From the NCBI GenBank assembly GCA_036924285.1, contig JAYKYS010000010.1, positions 1,550,001-1,614,000 on the forward strand: a stretch of DNA of 64,000 bases, given 5' to 3'. Shown piece after piece: positions 52,688 to 63,071 of the stretch. The translations under genes and the position numbers were made by a program. The notes beneath the pieces are model-generated. The model ran no database searches. It was not told where the DNA came from and saw nothing but the letters and a program-made list of their open reading frames with translations. Positions within the stretch are counted from its first letter, which is position 1, and the number at the start of each line of letters is the position of its first letter. Source of the stretch: Asterella californica (lineage: Eukaryota > Streptophyta > Marchantiopsida > Marchantiales > Aytoniaceae).

Positions 52688-53164
52688 ATGAGTGGAAATT
52701 CAAAAGATTGGAAAGTTAGACTTAGAAACCTTCCTCAAGGTTTAGATGTCATAGTAAGTGTCGGAGAAAGTTCGAGAGAGATTATCGTCGAGTTTGAAAA
52801 CCCTAGTACTAAACCTCAAGTAGAATCGCCGAGGAGAAGAGTAGAAACCGACTTGTGGTGTTATTTCTGTAGAGGGTTGGGACACAAAGTAGTGAATTGT
52901 CCAACTAGAATCAGAACCGAGAGAGCTAAAGGGAAGCGGGAGTTTACTGATTTGAGTCTTCGAGTGGGTCCATCGTCACCAACGCCAATTCATCTTCTAG
53001 GCGAAGATCCTTGTCCAAGTTGTGGAGTGGGTGATCTATCAAGAGGACACAAGTGCGTCGATGTGGCCGCCCTACTTACGTCCGTAGTCGAGAAGTTGGA
53101 CGAGACTCAAAGAGCTGAGACGGAGAAGTTGTCGACTTCAAAGGAGGACTCGGCTGAGTTGTGA
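52688..53164 (+). CDS. Element D small ORF 2 with a zinc knuckle
   Basis: The start is ATG at 52688 (MSGNSKDWKVRL); the open frame extends upstream to 52673 without ATG. About 158 codons contain one CX2CX4HX4C zinc knuckle (CYFCRGLGHKVVNC) and a second Cys/His cluster (CPSCGVGDLSRGHKC). The C-terminus is Glu/Lys-rich (VVEKLDETQRAETEKL). The zinc knuckle suggests RNA or ssDNA binding like a nucleocapsid, yet the main gag-pol has its own knuckle. A separate upstream nucleocapsid-like ORF is unusual for Ty3/gypsy elements. It could be an accessory chaperone or a captured gag fragment. Confidence 0.6.
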   Translation: MSGNSKDWKVRLRNLPQGLDVIVSVGESSREIIVEFENPSTKPQVESPRRRVETDLWCYFCRGLGHKVVNCPTRIRTERAKGKREFTDLSLRVGPSSPTPIHLLGEDPCPSCGVGDLSRGHKCVDVAALLTSVVEKLDETQRAETEKLSTSKEDSAEL

Positions 53165-53377
53165 TGGAGATCGTCATTCGGATGGTGGAGAAGGCGGTGA
53201 TGCGACTCAGACTCATGATTACCTTGGGGGAAGAGATGGCACAAGAGGTGTTGTTACAACCATTTCCTTTCATTTTACCTATGGTAGATTATTCGCGAAT
53301 GGAATTGGTGATGTTCGTACTCTTTTAGCGAGTAGTTATTGCACGACGATTAGAAGAGTAGAAAGAGTAGTTACAAG

Positions 53378-56300
53378 ATGGGAAAGCTACCCGTGTTTCA
53401 TGGGAAGGAAAATGAAGATGTAGAACCGTTTGTTCGAGACTTCAAAAGGGGTTGCATCGGAAACAACGTGAGAAGGAAGGAAGAATGGGTGTTGTTACTG
53501 CCAGAGTTTTTAGAAGATTTTGCTCTTACGTGGTATGAAGACCGAGTGAAGAGCCAGACACCTGGTGCAGTTGAGGACACATGGGAGACGTTGAGTAATG
53601 CACTCATCGAAGAATTTCTTCCAGAAGAGAGTTATGAGAAGCTCATGGTGGAGCTTACTCATTTGAAGCAACGTGACGACGAGAAAGTTCGGCAATATGC
53701 CGAAAGGGTGGATAAGTTGGAGCAACGGTTTCGGACGGTCCTACGGAAGAGTGGAGACAATGTGGAACTAACGATGGCGGGGATTGGAGCAGTGCTGACC
53801 AAGAACTTGGTGGGAGGGTTGAGACCTTCAATTCGAACCCAAGTGAGGTACGAGAAGCCAGCAACCAAAGCGGAGGCCATCAAGATAGCGACAAATATGG
53901 AAGAGAGTTTGGATGAAGGAGATATCATCCAACCTCATCATGCTGCTCTGGGGTCAACTCCGACTCCTGGTGTAGCCACAACGATCGCACCTGCACCATC
54001 ACAATTGGTGATTGCTTCAACGTCAGCTCCTACTCCAACGGTGGTGCCAAGACCGTTTGTCCCAACAACGATGTCTACTGCCACCTCTGATTTTCATGCC
54101 GAGCTGAAGAGCATCACTGACACTCTTGCGGATCTCAAGATAAATGTGGTGCAGTTACGAGAATGGAGGAACAAAGGTGGAGGAGGAGGTCAAAGAGGTT
54201 ACGACAACAATCCCAACCGAGGAAATCAAGGTAACTTTGGAGGCAACCAAGGTAACTTTGGAGGAATCACTTGTTGGACGTGTGGAGGTTCTCATTTCCA
54301 GCGAAATTGTCCTAACAACGGAGCAAGAGGTGCCGAAGCTGTCAGAATGAATGTGGGTGGAGGAAATCCATCACAAGGACGAGACAAAGGGGTGGCTACT
54401 ATCGATGTCGTGCGAGATCCCATCTACGAGAAAGGAGAGAGTTCAAACTCTTCTCATGCACCGGTGGAGCTTTTAGCTCAAGAAAGAAAAAGAACTCGAT
54501 TTTCTGATGAACCGGTTTTCATGGAGGAGTCAGCAAGTAGAAGTACTCGTTCGAGTAATGTTTCGAGTACACCAAGGGAGCCAAGAAGGAAGCTGGGGAT
54601 GGCGGATTTCACCATTTCATCTTCCCAAGCGGGATATGATGTGGTTGAAGATGTGGGTGCTCAGAAAGCCAACATCACTGTTGGACAACTGATCGCACTT
54701 AATCCCAGCTTACGAAGGGAACTCAGAGGAGGACTGAGTTCTAAGAGAAGCAAGAAGAAGAAACCCAAGAGCAAGACATCAAAGTCAGTGGGAGTTGGTG
54801 TGGTGGATGTGCATGCTTCAGAGGTATGCACTAGGGCTTCAAAGATTGAAGTCCGATTGAATGGTCACTACGTCTCTGACGTATTGGTGGATGGAGGGTC
54901 GGCTGTAAACGCCATATCGGAGAGGTTGATGAAGAAGTTGGGAATGGAACCAACTCGCCCGGCTAGCATTGTCGTGGGGATGGCTAACACGCAACGGGTA
55001 AGACCTCTTGGTGTGTTAGAGAAGGTGGTCGTGTCTGTGATGGGAGTTCAAACATTGATGTCCTTTCAAGTGTTAAAGGACTCTAGTTATGATTTGCTCC
55101 TAGGTAGGCCTTGGTTGAGAGCTGTGCGCACCACGGATAGGTGGCACAAGGGATACTTACGAATTGGGCCTAGAGATCATAGAGTGATAGTTCCTCTCTC
55201 GGGTGTTGGAGTTGTGACTTCTGACTCTGATAGACCCACTAGTGACTACTGGGAATCTGATACGGAGGATGATCAGAGTGTCTCGGAAGTAGATACTGGG
55301 GATTCTTACGACCAAGAATCCTCGTCTGAGGATGAAGGATTTGGTCGAGACGAATCAGTACATCAGCTTAGTGCTATTGACTTGTTGCCTCGACCAGCAG
55401 TGGAGAAAGATCCTGACAAAGAAGAGTTGAGTGAGGCAGAGATTGTGAGAAGACTCTCTACCCTGAAGTTTGGTATCAATGTCACTCAAGAAGAGAAAAG
55501 TAGATTCCTAGATATATTTCGAAAATATATCCATGTGTTTGCTTTCAGCTACAAGGATTTGAAGGAGGTGACCCTCGAGACTCATCGAATCGAATTGGAG
55601 GAGAACGCAAGACCAGTTCGACAGAAGCAGAGAAGGGTCAATCCTACAACGGCAATGATGGTCAAGGAGGAGATAGACAAGTTGAAGGAGGCGAGTTTCA
55701 TCTATGAGGTGGAGAACTCAGAATGGGTTTCACCCATTGTGATTGTCAAGAAGAAGAATGGTAAGCTGCGAGTGTGCATAGACTATAAGAAGCTGAATGC
55801 AGTTACCAAGAAGGACTATTATCCTCTACCATTTATAGATGAGATTTTGGAGGAAGTTGCCGGTCATGAGTGGTACAGCTTTGGTGATGGTTATAGTGGA
55901 TACAACCAGATCAAGATAGCACAAGAGTACCAGCAGTTGACTACTTTCACTACTCCTTGGGGAACATTTGCATTTCGAGTGATGCCATTCGGACTGTGTA
56001 ATGCTCCGGCCACGTTTCAGAGGTTCATGAACAAGGTGTTTGAACCATTCATAGGGAAGTTTGTTCGGGATTTCATTGACGATTTCTGTGTGTACGGACG
56101 AAAGGAGGACCACTTTGATCATGTGATCAAAGTTTTGCAGCGGTTGGAGCAAGCCAACGCTTCTCTAAATCCAGAGAAGTGCATCTTTGGCTGCGAAGAA
56201 GGTCTGCTGTTAGGGCACATCATTTCCAAGAATGGGATTGCGGTAGATCCTGAGAAGGTGAAGAAGATTGTGGATCTTCCATTTCCGATCAACTTGACAA

Positions 56301-58264
56301 AGTTGAGGCAGTTTCTTGGCATGGTTGGATATTATCGTAGGTTTGTCTTTTCCTTCTCAAACAAAGCAATAGCTTTGACTATGTACATGAAGAAGGGAGT
56401 TGATTTTGACTTGATAGTGCATGATCAGAAGGCAAAGGAAGCATTTGAGGAGCTGAAAAAGGCATTAGTGACAGCTCCTATACTTGCTAAACCTGAGTGG
56501 AGTAAAGCATTTATTCTGTATACGGATGCCTCCAATGTAGCAATCGGATGTACATTAAGTCAGCTAGATGGAGATGGGCATGATCATCCTATAGCTTATG
56601 CTAGTAGGCAGATGGTTCCAGCGGAGAAGAATTACTCCGTGACTGAACGAGAAGGATTAGCGGTGATCTTTGGATTGAAGAAATTTCGACACTACTTGCT
56701 AGGAGGGAAATTTTCCATAGTCACAGATCACAAGGCTTTAAAGTATATCTTTAATAAGCCTAATGCCGAAGGTCGTATTGCTCGTTGGAAGATCCTTCTA
56801 ACAGAATACGATTATGTGATCGAAGATAGACCAGGGAAGAAGCATGCGAATGCTGATCTTTTGTCAAGGGCTTATGATGATGAGGGAGAAGAACCGTTTG
56901 ATGATTCATTTCCAGACGAGCATCTGATGACCATCACAAGCATCGAGGAGATACCGGACGAGTACAAGGAAATCTGGAGTTTCCTTGTAGATGGCTCTTT
57001 TCCAGAAGGTATGCATACCCGAGAACGTAACGCGTTGATCAAGAGATGCAAACCTTACACCATGGTAGAGGGAATTCTGTTTCATCAAGGAGCAGATGGG
57101 TTACTAAGGAGAGCAGTTGGTCAGAAGGAGGCATTCAAGCTAATGCACGAGTTTCACGACGGAACTGTTTGCGGAGGTCACTTTGCTGGTAAGATAACAG
57201 CCTTCAAGATTTTGGATGCGGGTTACCACTGGAGAGGGATTTTCAAAGAGTGTTTAGACTATTGCAAAACTTGCGACGTATGTCAAGCATTTGCTCTGAA
57301 GTCTACTAGAACACCTCCGTTAAGATCAATTCCCGTGTTAGGACCATTTGAGAAGTGGGGTATTGATTTTGTAGGTCCTCTTAATAAGACACCTCGAGGC
57401 AATAGATACATTGTAGTCGCCACTGACTATTGTACCAAGTGGGTAGAGGCTAGACCTTTGAGAGAGACCAATGAAACAGAAGTCGGTAGATTCTTATGGG
57501 AGAGGATCATCACAAGATTTGGATGTCCGTTAGAGTTGGTCTCAGATAGAGGAGGAGAGTTTGTAGGGAGCATGACTACTGCTATGCTACAACACTTTTC
57601 TATCAAGCCACGAGTAACGACCTCATACAAACCAAATGCTAATGGTCTTGCGGAGAAGACCAATCTTACACTTTGTATGATGCTCGCCAAAGATGCTGGT
57701 GTTGAGACTGCGAAACATACTTGGGATAAGAGGCTACATGCTATCTTATGGGAGTATCGAACGACAACAAAGACTTCTACTGGGTACTCCCCATTTCGAC
57801 TGGTTTATGGAGTGGAGTCCAAGTTGCCGATCCAATTCGAATTGGATACTTTTCAAACTATTCAACGAAAGTTGAAGAGGTCGAGAGGAGAAGACGTGGT
57901 CAGATCAAGAAGGGAGCAACTCATGGAGTTGGAAGAGACCCGAGCGGTAGCAATGATCCGGATGGAACGAGCTCAGGCGTATCAAAAGAAGAGTTACGAC
58001 AAACGGTTGGGCAAGAGGGAGGTAAAACCTTTTCAAGTCGGAGATTGGGTTATGTTGTATGATGCTATCAGATTCAAGAGGGCTAGGAAGAAGTTTCTTC
58101 CGAGATATTTTGGTCCTTTTGTTGTAGATAAGGTGTGGAGCAACTTCACATATGACCTTCAGGAGCTGGGAGGAAGGAGATTCGATCGGGTCAACCATGA
58201 CAAGTTGAAGTTGTTTCATCGACGGAAGTTCTCTCTTCACTCCGAGGACGGAGCGAAAATTTAG
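53378..58264 (+). CDS. gag-pol: Element D gag-pol polyprotein
   Basis: The start is ATG at 53378 (MGKLPVFHG); 1628 codons are open with no frameshift or stop. Order: capsid region (EEWVLLLPEFLEDFALTWYEDR, LIEEFLPEESYEKL, KQRDDEKVRQYAERVDKLEQRF); a Gly/Asn-rich stretch; zinc knuckle CWTCGGSHFQRNC near residue 299 with a CX2CX3HX4C spacing; protease VDGGSAVNAIS near 505; RT MPFGLCNAPATFQRF and FIDDF near 899; RNase H YTDAS near 1048 and TDHKAL near 1110; integrase zinc finger from HEFHDGTVCGGH to CDVC near 1257-1305; core WGIDFVGP near 1327, SDRGGEF near 1390 and NANGLAEKTN near 1425; tail with YFGPFVVDKVWSNFTYDLQEL. All catalytic residues are visible. It makes particles, cDNA and integration complexes. 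Confidence 0.95.
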   Translation: MGKLPVFHGKENEDVEPFVRDFKRGCIGNNVRRKEEWVLLLPEFLEDFALTWYEDRVKSQTPGAVEDTWETLSNALIEEFLPEESYEKLMVELTHLKQRDDEKVRQYAERVDKLEQRFRTVLRKSGDNVELTMAGIGAVLTKNLVGGLRPSIRTQVRYEKPATKAEAIKIATNMEESLDEGDIIQPHHAALGSTPTPGVATTIAPAPSQLVIASTSAPTPTVVPRPFVPTTMSTATSDFHAELKSITDTLADLKINVVQLREWRNKGGGGGQRGYDNNPNRGNQGNFGGNQGNFGGITCWTCGGSHFQRNCPNNGARGAEAVRMNVGGGNPSQGRDKGVATIDVVRDPIYEKGESSNSSHAPVELLAQERKRTRFSDEPVFMEESASRSTRSSNVSSTPREPRRKLGMADFTISSSQAGYDVVEDVGAQKANITVGQLIALNPSLRRELRGGLSSKRSKKKKPKSKTSKSVGVGVVDVHASEVCTRASKIEVRLNGHYVSDVLVDGGSAVNAISERLMKKLGMEPTRPASIVVGMANTQRVRPLGVLEKVVVSVMGVQTLMSFQVLKDSSYDLLLGRPWLRAVRTTDRWHKGYLRIGPRDHRVIVPLSGVGVVTSDSDRPTSDYWESDTEDDQSVSEVDTGDSYDQESSSEDEGFGRDESVHQLSAIDLLPRPAVEKDPDKEELSEAEIVRRLSTLKFGINVTQEEKSRFLDIFRKYIHVFAFSYKDLKEVTLETHRIELEENARPVRQKQRRVNPTTAMMVKEEIDKLKEASFIYEVENSEWVSPIVIVKKKNGKLRVCIDYKKLNAVTKKDYYPLPFIDEILEEVAGHEWYSFGDGYSGYNQIKIAQEYQQLTTFTTPWGTFAFRVMPFGLCNAPATFQRFMNKVFEPFIGKFVRDFIDDFCVYGRKEDHFDHVIKVLQRLEQANASLNPEKCIFGCEEGLLLGHIISKNGIAVDPEKVKKIVDLPFPINLTKLRQFLGMVGYYRRFVFSFSNKAIALTMYMKKGVDFDLIVHDQKAKEAFEELKKALVTAPILAKPEWSKAFILYTDASNVAIGCTLSQLDGDGHDHPIAYASRQMVPAEKNYSVTEREGLAVIFGLKKFRHYLLGGKFSIVTDHKALKYIFNKPNAEGRIARWKILLTEYDYVIEDRPGKKHANADLLSRAYDDEGEEPFDDSFPDEHLMTITSIEEIPDEYKEIWSFLVDGSFPEGMHTRERNALIKRCKPYTMVEGILFHQGADGLLRRAVGQKEAFKLMHEFHDGTVCGGHFAGKITAFKILDAGYHWRGIFKECLDYCKTCDVCQAFALKSTRTPPLRSIPVLGPFEKWGIDFVGPLNKTPRGNRYIVVATDYCTKWVEARPLRETNETEVGRFLWERIITRFGCPLELVSDRGGEFVGSMTTAMLQHFSIKPRVTTSYKPNANGLAEKTNLTLCMMLAKDAGVETAKHTWDKRLHAILWEYRTTTKTSTGYSPFRLVYGVESKLPIQFELDTFQTIQRKLKRSRGEDVVRSRREQLMELEETRAVAMIRMERAQAYQKKSYDKRLGKREVKPFQVGDWVMLYDAIRFKRARKKFLPRYFGPFVVDKVWSNFTYDLQELGGRRFDRVNHDKLKLFHRRKFSLHSEDGAKI

Positions 58265-58265
58265 T

Positions 58266-58277
58266 CCGGGGGTAAAA
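58266..58277 (+). other. Element D polypurine tract
   Basis: CCGGGGGTAAAA lies directly before the 3' LTR, two bases after the gag-pol stop. Confidence 0.7.
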
Positions 58278-59193
58278 TGTAACGACCTATGTTACACATA
58301 GGAAGTTTATCTATTAGTAAGGTGTTTAGTTCTAACTAAGTGTTGAGAATGTTTATTTGCTGCCAAAGTACTTTTAGGAGATATCAAGTTAGTCATGACT
58401 AGCTAAAAGTTAGTTATGGTTAAACTTAGCTGTACTTTTGGCAGAATTCAGATATTTGCTAAAGAGTGAGCACTACTATCTTGTCATCTTGTCTAAAAGG
58501 TAGAAAGGGGGTGGAAAGTATCCCTTATCTCCTTTTTGACTTGATATTAGTGGTTGGATTAAAGTTGTGGACTTTGTGGGCATTAAAAACAAGAAGAGAT
58601 TCCACATGTTTCCTTTTTAGTGGGTCCTAGTGTAGAGGGGGGGTGGAAATTCGAGATTCCTTGAGAATATTCCAGAATCCTTCTAGAAGTTGTTGACTTT
58701 GAAGGAATAAGCCCATGTGAAAAGGTAAAAAGCCCATGTGATCAATGCTTTTACCTTAAGTAATATCTTAGTAAAACCCGGTAAAAGTAGTTACGGCTGA
58801 GTTACCGGAGGGTACCAAAGTAAAAACCTAGAATGTATAAATAGAGGAGTAGAGAAGAGCTCCTCATCCTTGTTTTCACATCGTCGTAATGACAACTTGA
58901 GTAATATAGAGAGTGTGGGATATTTTTAGGATGTGAGAACTTGAGAGACGTCGTTAGAATGGAGGATTTTAGTGGATGAGATTATGGAGATTTTAGTTGA
59001 TAAGTTTGTGGGTGTATGAATGAGAGTGAACTTAGCATTTTTCCCTTCAAGATTCATGGTGTGCTTCCATCAAAGCCATCAGAGGTGACCCCTGAGTGAG
59101 AGACAGGCCCGACAGTTGCAGATTCGTGGATGACGATCGTGGAGGTTGAGAGATCGGGGGGTAGTTGATCGTTAGGACCGCGGAGGGTTTACA
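58278..59193 (+). repeat. Element D 3' LTR
   Basis: 916 bp, identical to the 5' LTR as far as I can read. Its end is followed by GCTC, the right copy of the target duplication, then copia E sequence. Confidence 0.95.
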
Positions 59194-59197
59194 GCTC

Positions 59198-60520
59198 ATA
59201 TTTCCTATATTAGTACTATGCCTGATTCGGACGGAGGAAGATAAATTCATAATAGAATAAGTTGAAAAGGAATATCGGCTGTGTGATTGTGGACTACTGG
59301 TAGATGAGCTGGCCACAGACTGAGTTGGTGTGTGATACGTACCTCCGCCAACTCCTCCTCCTCCATATCTCTCTGAGAGAAGAGGAGGAACGAGACCCGA
59401 AGCAAGACTACTGCTTGAAGGATGATCGTGGTCGGGACCAACGAAAGGACTGAAGGCGAGAGGTGGAACAAAAGTAGACAGAACAGACGAACTCAAAGAA
59501 AGAAAAGTAGCTCTAACTGAAGGGATAGGAGCTGGACCCGAAGGAGGAGGATGATGATGAAGGAAGTGCACATCATTCTGAATTGCATCCTCGGTGATAG
59601 CAGTGAGAGCGGGGTTGGAAGAGGATGATGTCGATGCAAGGTAAGACTCATCAAAAATAACATCGGGAGAAACAAAAGTATGACTGTCAAATTTGTGCTA
59701 GAGACGGTATGCATTGCTTTGACTACTATTTCCAACAAGGATGCACTCGTGAGAGTGACTATCTAGCTTAGAGCGGTGAGTCTCATGAATGTTAGCAAAA
59801 GCTGTGCAACCACAAACTTGAAGATGTGAAATGGAGGGCTTGCGCCCATGTCATAGCTCGAAAGGAGTAGTGACAAGATCGATGACCTTGGTGGGACAAC
59901 GATTCAAAACATAAGTGACATAGTTAATAACCTCACCCCAAAATTGTTTGTCTAATCCTGCTGAAAACATCATTGCTCAGACAGAGTTCAAGAAGGTGCG
60001 GTTTTTATGCTCAGCTATCCCGTTTTGTCAAGGATGGTCAGCTGGCATTGGTTGCCGTGTTCTTGGGAATATGCATCAAAGAGGATAGATCGGAACTCAC
60101 CACCGTTGTCGGAACGTAGAGTCTTCAGTTTCTTGCCAATTTGACGCTCCGGCAAATGTGTGGAACTCCTTGAATGTTGTGAAGCAGTCCCTCTTGTACT
60201 GTAGTAGACGGACAACGGTATAGCGAGAGTAGTCATTGGTCATGGTCATGAAGTACTTTTTCCGGCTTTTCTAGCCGGAAAAAGTGCAAAGAGAAATGCG
60301 ATCACTGATGTCAGAATAGACGATTTCAAGAATTTCAATGACGCGGGTAGTGATAGCACGAGGAAATTTTGTGCGAGCTTGATTGCCATGTAAACACGAG
60401 GCGCTAGTGAAATCGTGAATGGTGGACAAGTTTAAGCCAAGAACAGACTGATGACAACGAAGTTGGTCAAGCCGAGAAAGACTGATGTGGCCAAGCCGCC
60501 TGTGTCAGAGGTCGACAGTG
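59198..60520 (-). pseudogene. Copia E pre-integrase, integrase and linker
   Basis: Read on the minus strand with frame changes: GHISLSRL (pre-integrase, near 60490), ASCLHGNQ (zinc-finger end), YFMTMTNDYSRYT with the first catalytic Asp (near 60240), RSDNGGEF (60115-60093), NGIAEHKNR with the Glu (near 60030-60005), FWGEVINYVTYVLNRCP (near 59940), and HLQVCGCTAFAN followed by SHECILVGNSS, up to the Pro/Ser-rich linker before RT. Stops (for example in place of a residue after FSG near 60270) and frameshifts make it dead. A 13-bp inverted duplication at 60255-60285 interrupts the core. Confidence 0.75.
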
Positions 60521-61180
60521 AGGGTGAAAAATGTGAGATAAGTGAAGCACGGACGAGTGATGGATCTATAGAGAGTAGAGATGGGCATGCTAGACTCGTC
60601 AACTATGTAAGACGTAGTTGTAGGACGGACGAGGGTGGAATCTGATTCATGACGAGTTCAAAGTGACTGTCGTGTGTCGAATTAGGATGAAGAAAGCTCA
60701 TGTCAACACCGTGGAAATTCTCCCCCGGAGATAGCATGGAGAGAAGTCTCAAGACGGAAGAAAGACCCAAGAGAAGAGAGAGGTTCGGAGAATAGAGTCC
60801 CAATAGAGAAGGACTGTTAGTCCTTTCTAGCCGGTAGGAGTCAACCTCGTGCGAGTTGACTCCCTCGTGGAGAGAGCCTCCCGTTTTCGAGGAGCTAGGG
60901 GCTCTCCGTAAAAGGAGTAGTGCGTTGCCGCCATCCTCCTTTTGAAAAGGATGGGAGGAGGAGGAGAGCTCGAGGGGCGTGTGAGGACAGGGGACGAGAT
61001 CTCATATGTAGGGACCGTCCGCCCCCCTAAAGAAAGGAGGGGCGTTGTGCCCCTTCTTTCGTGAAGGGGCTTGATGTCTCTTCGTCCTTGAAGGTAAGGG
61101 CGTCATCTCTTCATTGGGGGGCACGTCCATTCGTGTACCACCTGGATCGGAGGACGCGCCCCAGTCCTTGAGACACGAAT
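60255..61180. repeat. Cluster of short inverted repeats in copia E
   Basis: Pairs seen: 60255-60267/60273-60285 (13 bp perfect, loop 5), 60809-60815/60819-60825 (7 bp, loop 3), 60837-60845/60855-60863 (9 bp), 60872-60878/60900-60906 (7 bp), 60931-60937/60948-60954 (7 bp), 61032-61043/61049-61060 (12 bp, one mismatch), 61049-61056/61063-61070 (8 bp) and 61129-61136/61173-61180 (8 bp). Between 60600 and 61500 the copia homology is weak, and I see no gene there. Confidence 0.75.
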
Positions 61181-61512
61181 TGTCCTCATGACGATCCGTG
61201 TCTTCCACCGTGATTGATTGGAAAGACGTCGTATAGAGCGACGTGCCGTGGAGCCTTTGCGTGAGAGTGAGCGATCCCTATGTGGCTCTCTCTTGGACTG
61301 CAGTCGACCTTTGTGACCAATCATTATGACGATCTGTGACTTCAGCAAATGAAAAATCTTGGATGGAGATTGACTGTGAGTTTAGAGAATGTGCGAACTG
61401 AGTGGATTGTGTTAAAGGGTGCAAAGGTTGTATGAGTCGTGGTCGACCACGGTTGGTCGATCGATCAACATGGTCATCTCCGGGACCTCCCAGTCTTTTC
61501 CGAGAGAGAGTT

Positions 61513-62019
61513 TCAAGAGACATTGTTAGAAGCAAGGATTGAGAGTGCTTTGCCTTCAGTTGTGCATGGTGTGCTTGCGAGAGATGTGACATTTGCGCGG
61601 GAATGAGGAATGACAGATGAGCCTAGCAAGTAGAGATTGTTGCTTAGCGAGCATGAGGCAATTGGACGTCTGTTTTTATTCTCTAAATAGCAAGCATCAT
61701 TACCAGTTATGCACCATCCACCCTTGGAGTCAAACTTTCGAGCTGAGAATAAATTATTTCGTAGTGCAGGGATGTGCAAGACGTCCTTAGTTAAGGTGTT
61801 TTTACCGTTGAGGAGTTTAACTTCAACGTCATCGTGACTTTCAATTTGAACTATAGTGTCATCACTTAAGAGAATCTGGTCTTGAAGAGCATTATTTTCT
61901 CGTTCAGGGAACTTACAGAATTGGTCGCGATTGAATGTCATGTGGTGGGTGGCACCAATGTCAACGTACCAGTGACGATCCACAACTCGAGGTGCAAATT
62001 TGTTGTGGAGTTGGGTCAT
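61513..62019 (-). pseudogene. Copia E protease region
   Basis: Minus-strand open frame of 168 codons with WYVDIGATHHMT near 61965-61930, the retropepsin motif of copia elements. The usual D-S/T-G is D-I-G here, so the enzyme would probably be inactive. It continues through the conserved copia stretch (ILLSDDTIVQIES, KDVLHIPALRNNLFSARKF) towards the pre-integrase domain. Confidence 0.75.
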
Positions 62020-62029
62020 CAGTACTCAC

Positions 62030-62905
62030 CTAGTGTTGTTGTTGTTGTTGTTGTTGTTGCATTGGTGGTTTTTCTGGTTGCGGAATCTGGTTTTCTGATT
62101 TTGATTTCTGTCTTGTTGCTGAGGTTGATTGGGCGGAGCACTGCTGCTTGAGACTTGAGTTGGGCAATTCTGGACACGATGTCCAGTTAAATTGCACCCA
62201 AAACACTGAATGTTGGAATCTGGTGTCGGCTTCTAGAACGATTGTCGTTCTTGTCTTGTTTGAGTAATTGTCTCTTTCATGCGAACAATGCGGTCGAAGG
62301 TTCTGTTGCATTCTTCGACAGAAAGTTTCTCCAGTGAGAAGAAACGAGATGAGATCTTGCAACGTCAAGTTGGTGTTGCATCTAATCACTTGTAGGAACA
62401 TTTGGTAGCTGTCAAGCATGCTACCCATGAGTGTGAGCAGCTGCTCTTGTGCGTCTACTTGTACACCTGCAGACGTAAACTGTCCGATGATCGATTTGAA
62501 AATGTTTACATGCGATGTGACTGTGTCGTTCGTTCTCATCTTCAGGGTTCGCATCTTTTCTTTCAAATCCATCTGGGTCACTGTGTCTTGCGCGACAAAG
62601 TTGGAAGTCAATGTGTTTCATGCTTCCATTGACGAGCGACAAGAAATAATGTAATCGATAACAATGTTCTCGCAATATTGATTTATCGCCGTGAGCATTC
62701 TTGCTCTGACGATCCCACTCCGCAATGCTGCCTGCTTTGATCGCATATAGGAGATTACCAAGAGTGACACTGATCGAGGCACACTACCATCGATAATTTC
62801 AAAGACGTCTTTCGCATCTAACTGGAGATTCATCTTGTGCTTCCAGTATGTGAAGTACGTCTCATCGAACTTCGCCTAGTCTTTCGTGTTGAACGTGTTC
62901 GTCAT
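62030..62905 (-). pseudogene. Copia E gag
   Basis: The start is ATG 62905-62903 on the minus strand, with a TAG at 62880-62878, then FDETYFTYWKHKMNLQLDAKDVFEIIDG, ending in a frameshifted tail. It is a typical UBN2-type copia gag (LKEKMRTLKMRTNDTVTSHV, QLLTLMGSMLDSYQMF). The zinc knuckle CFGCNLTGHRVQNC is present near 62205-62160 but out of phase with the longest frame, and the frame ends in a poly-Gln run encoded by a (TTG)n tract at 62034-62060. It is dead. Confidence 0.8.
62034..62060. repeat. (TTG)n microsatellite
   Basis: About nine TTG/TGT units, poly-Gln on the minus strand, at the end of copia E gag. Confidence 0.9.
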
Positions 62906-63071
62906 CGTAGATGTGTCGCTGAGCTACTGAGATTCTATTGAGCATGTGATCGTCTGAGCGAAGAGCCTCCTCCGCGCTTTAGCAATCAAGGCGTCTCTTG
63001 ACTGCTCCTTCACCTATACCTAGGGTCTACCTGAAGCTTTCGTTATTGTGCTAGGAAAATAACAAACCGAA

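Larger units (their letters stand above)
50429..59193 (+). mobile_element. Intact gypsy element D, very recent insertion
   Basis: The LTRs at 50429-51344 and 58278-59193 are both 916 bp and identical in my line-by-line reading. The target duplication is 4 bp, GCTC (50425-50428 and 59194-59197), in copia E. It has a PBS, a repeat-bearing leader, two small ORFs, one uninterrupted gag-pol ORF of 1628 codons and a polypurine tract (58266-58277). All expected catalytic motifs are present. It is the youngest and only structurally intact full element in the window, and a candidate for current activity. It is only distantly related to A, B, C and F. Confidence 0.95.

Noticed and set aside
59047..59571. 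174-codon minus frame as a separate Pro/Ser-rich gene
   Set aside because: Its 5' part is the integrase-RT linker of copia E and its 3' part is antisense D LTR; it is a fusion created by the D insertion.
60800..61180. Series of bacterial-type terminators
   Set aside because: Context is a decayed copia gene in a plant-type genome; no U-tracts follow the stems.
62034..62060. CRISPR or other regular array
   Set aside because: Plain trinucleotide microsatellite in a eukaryotic transposon.
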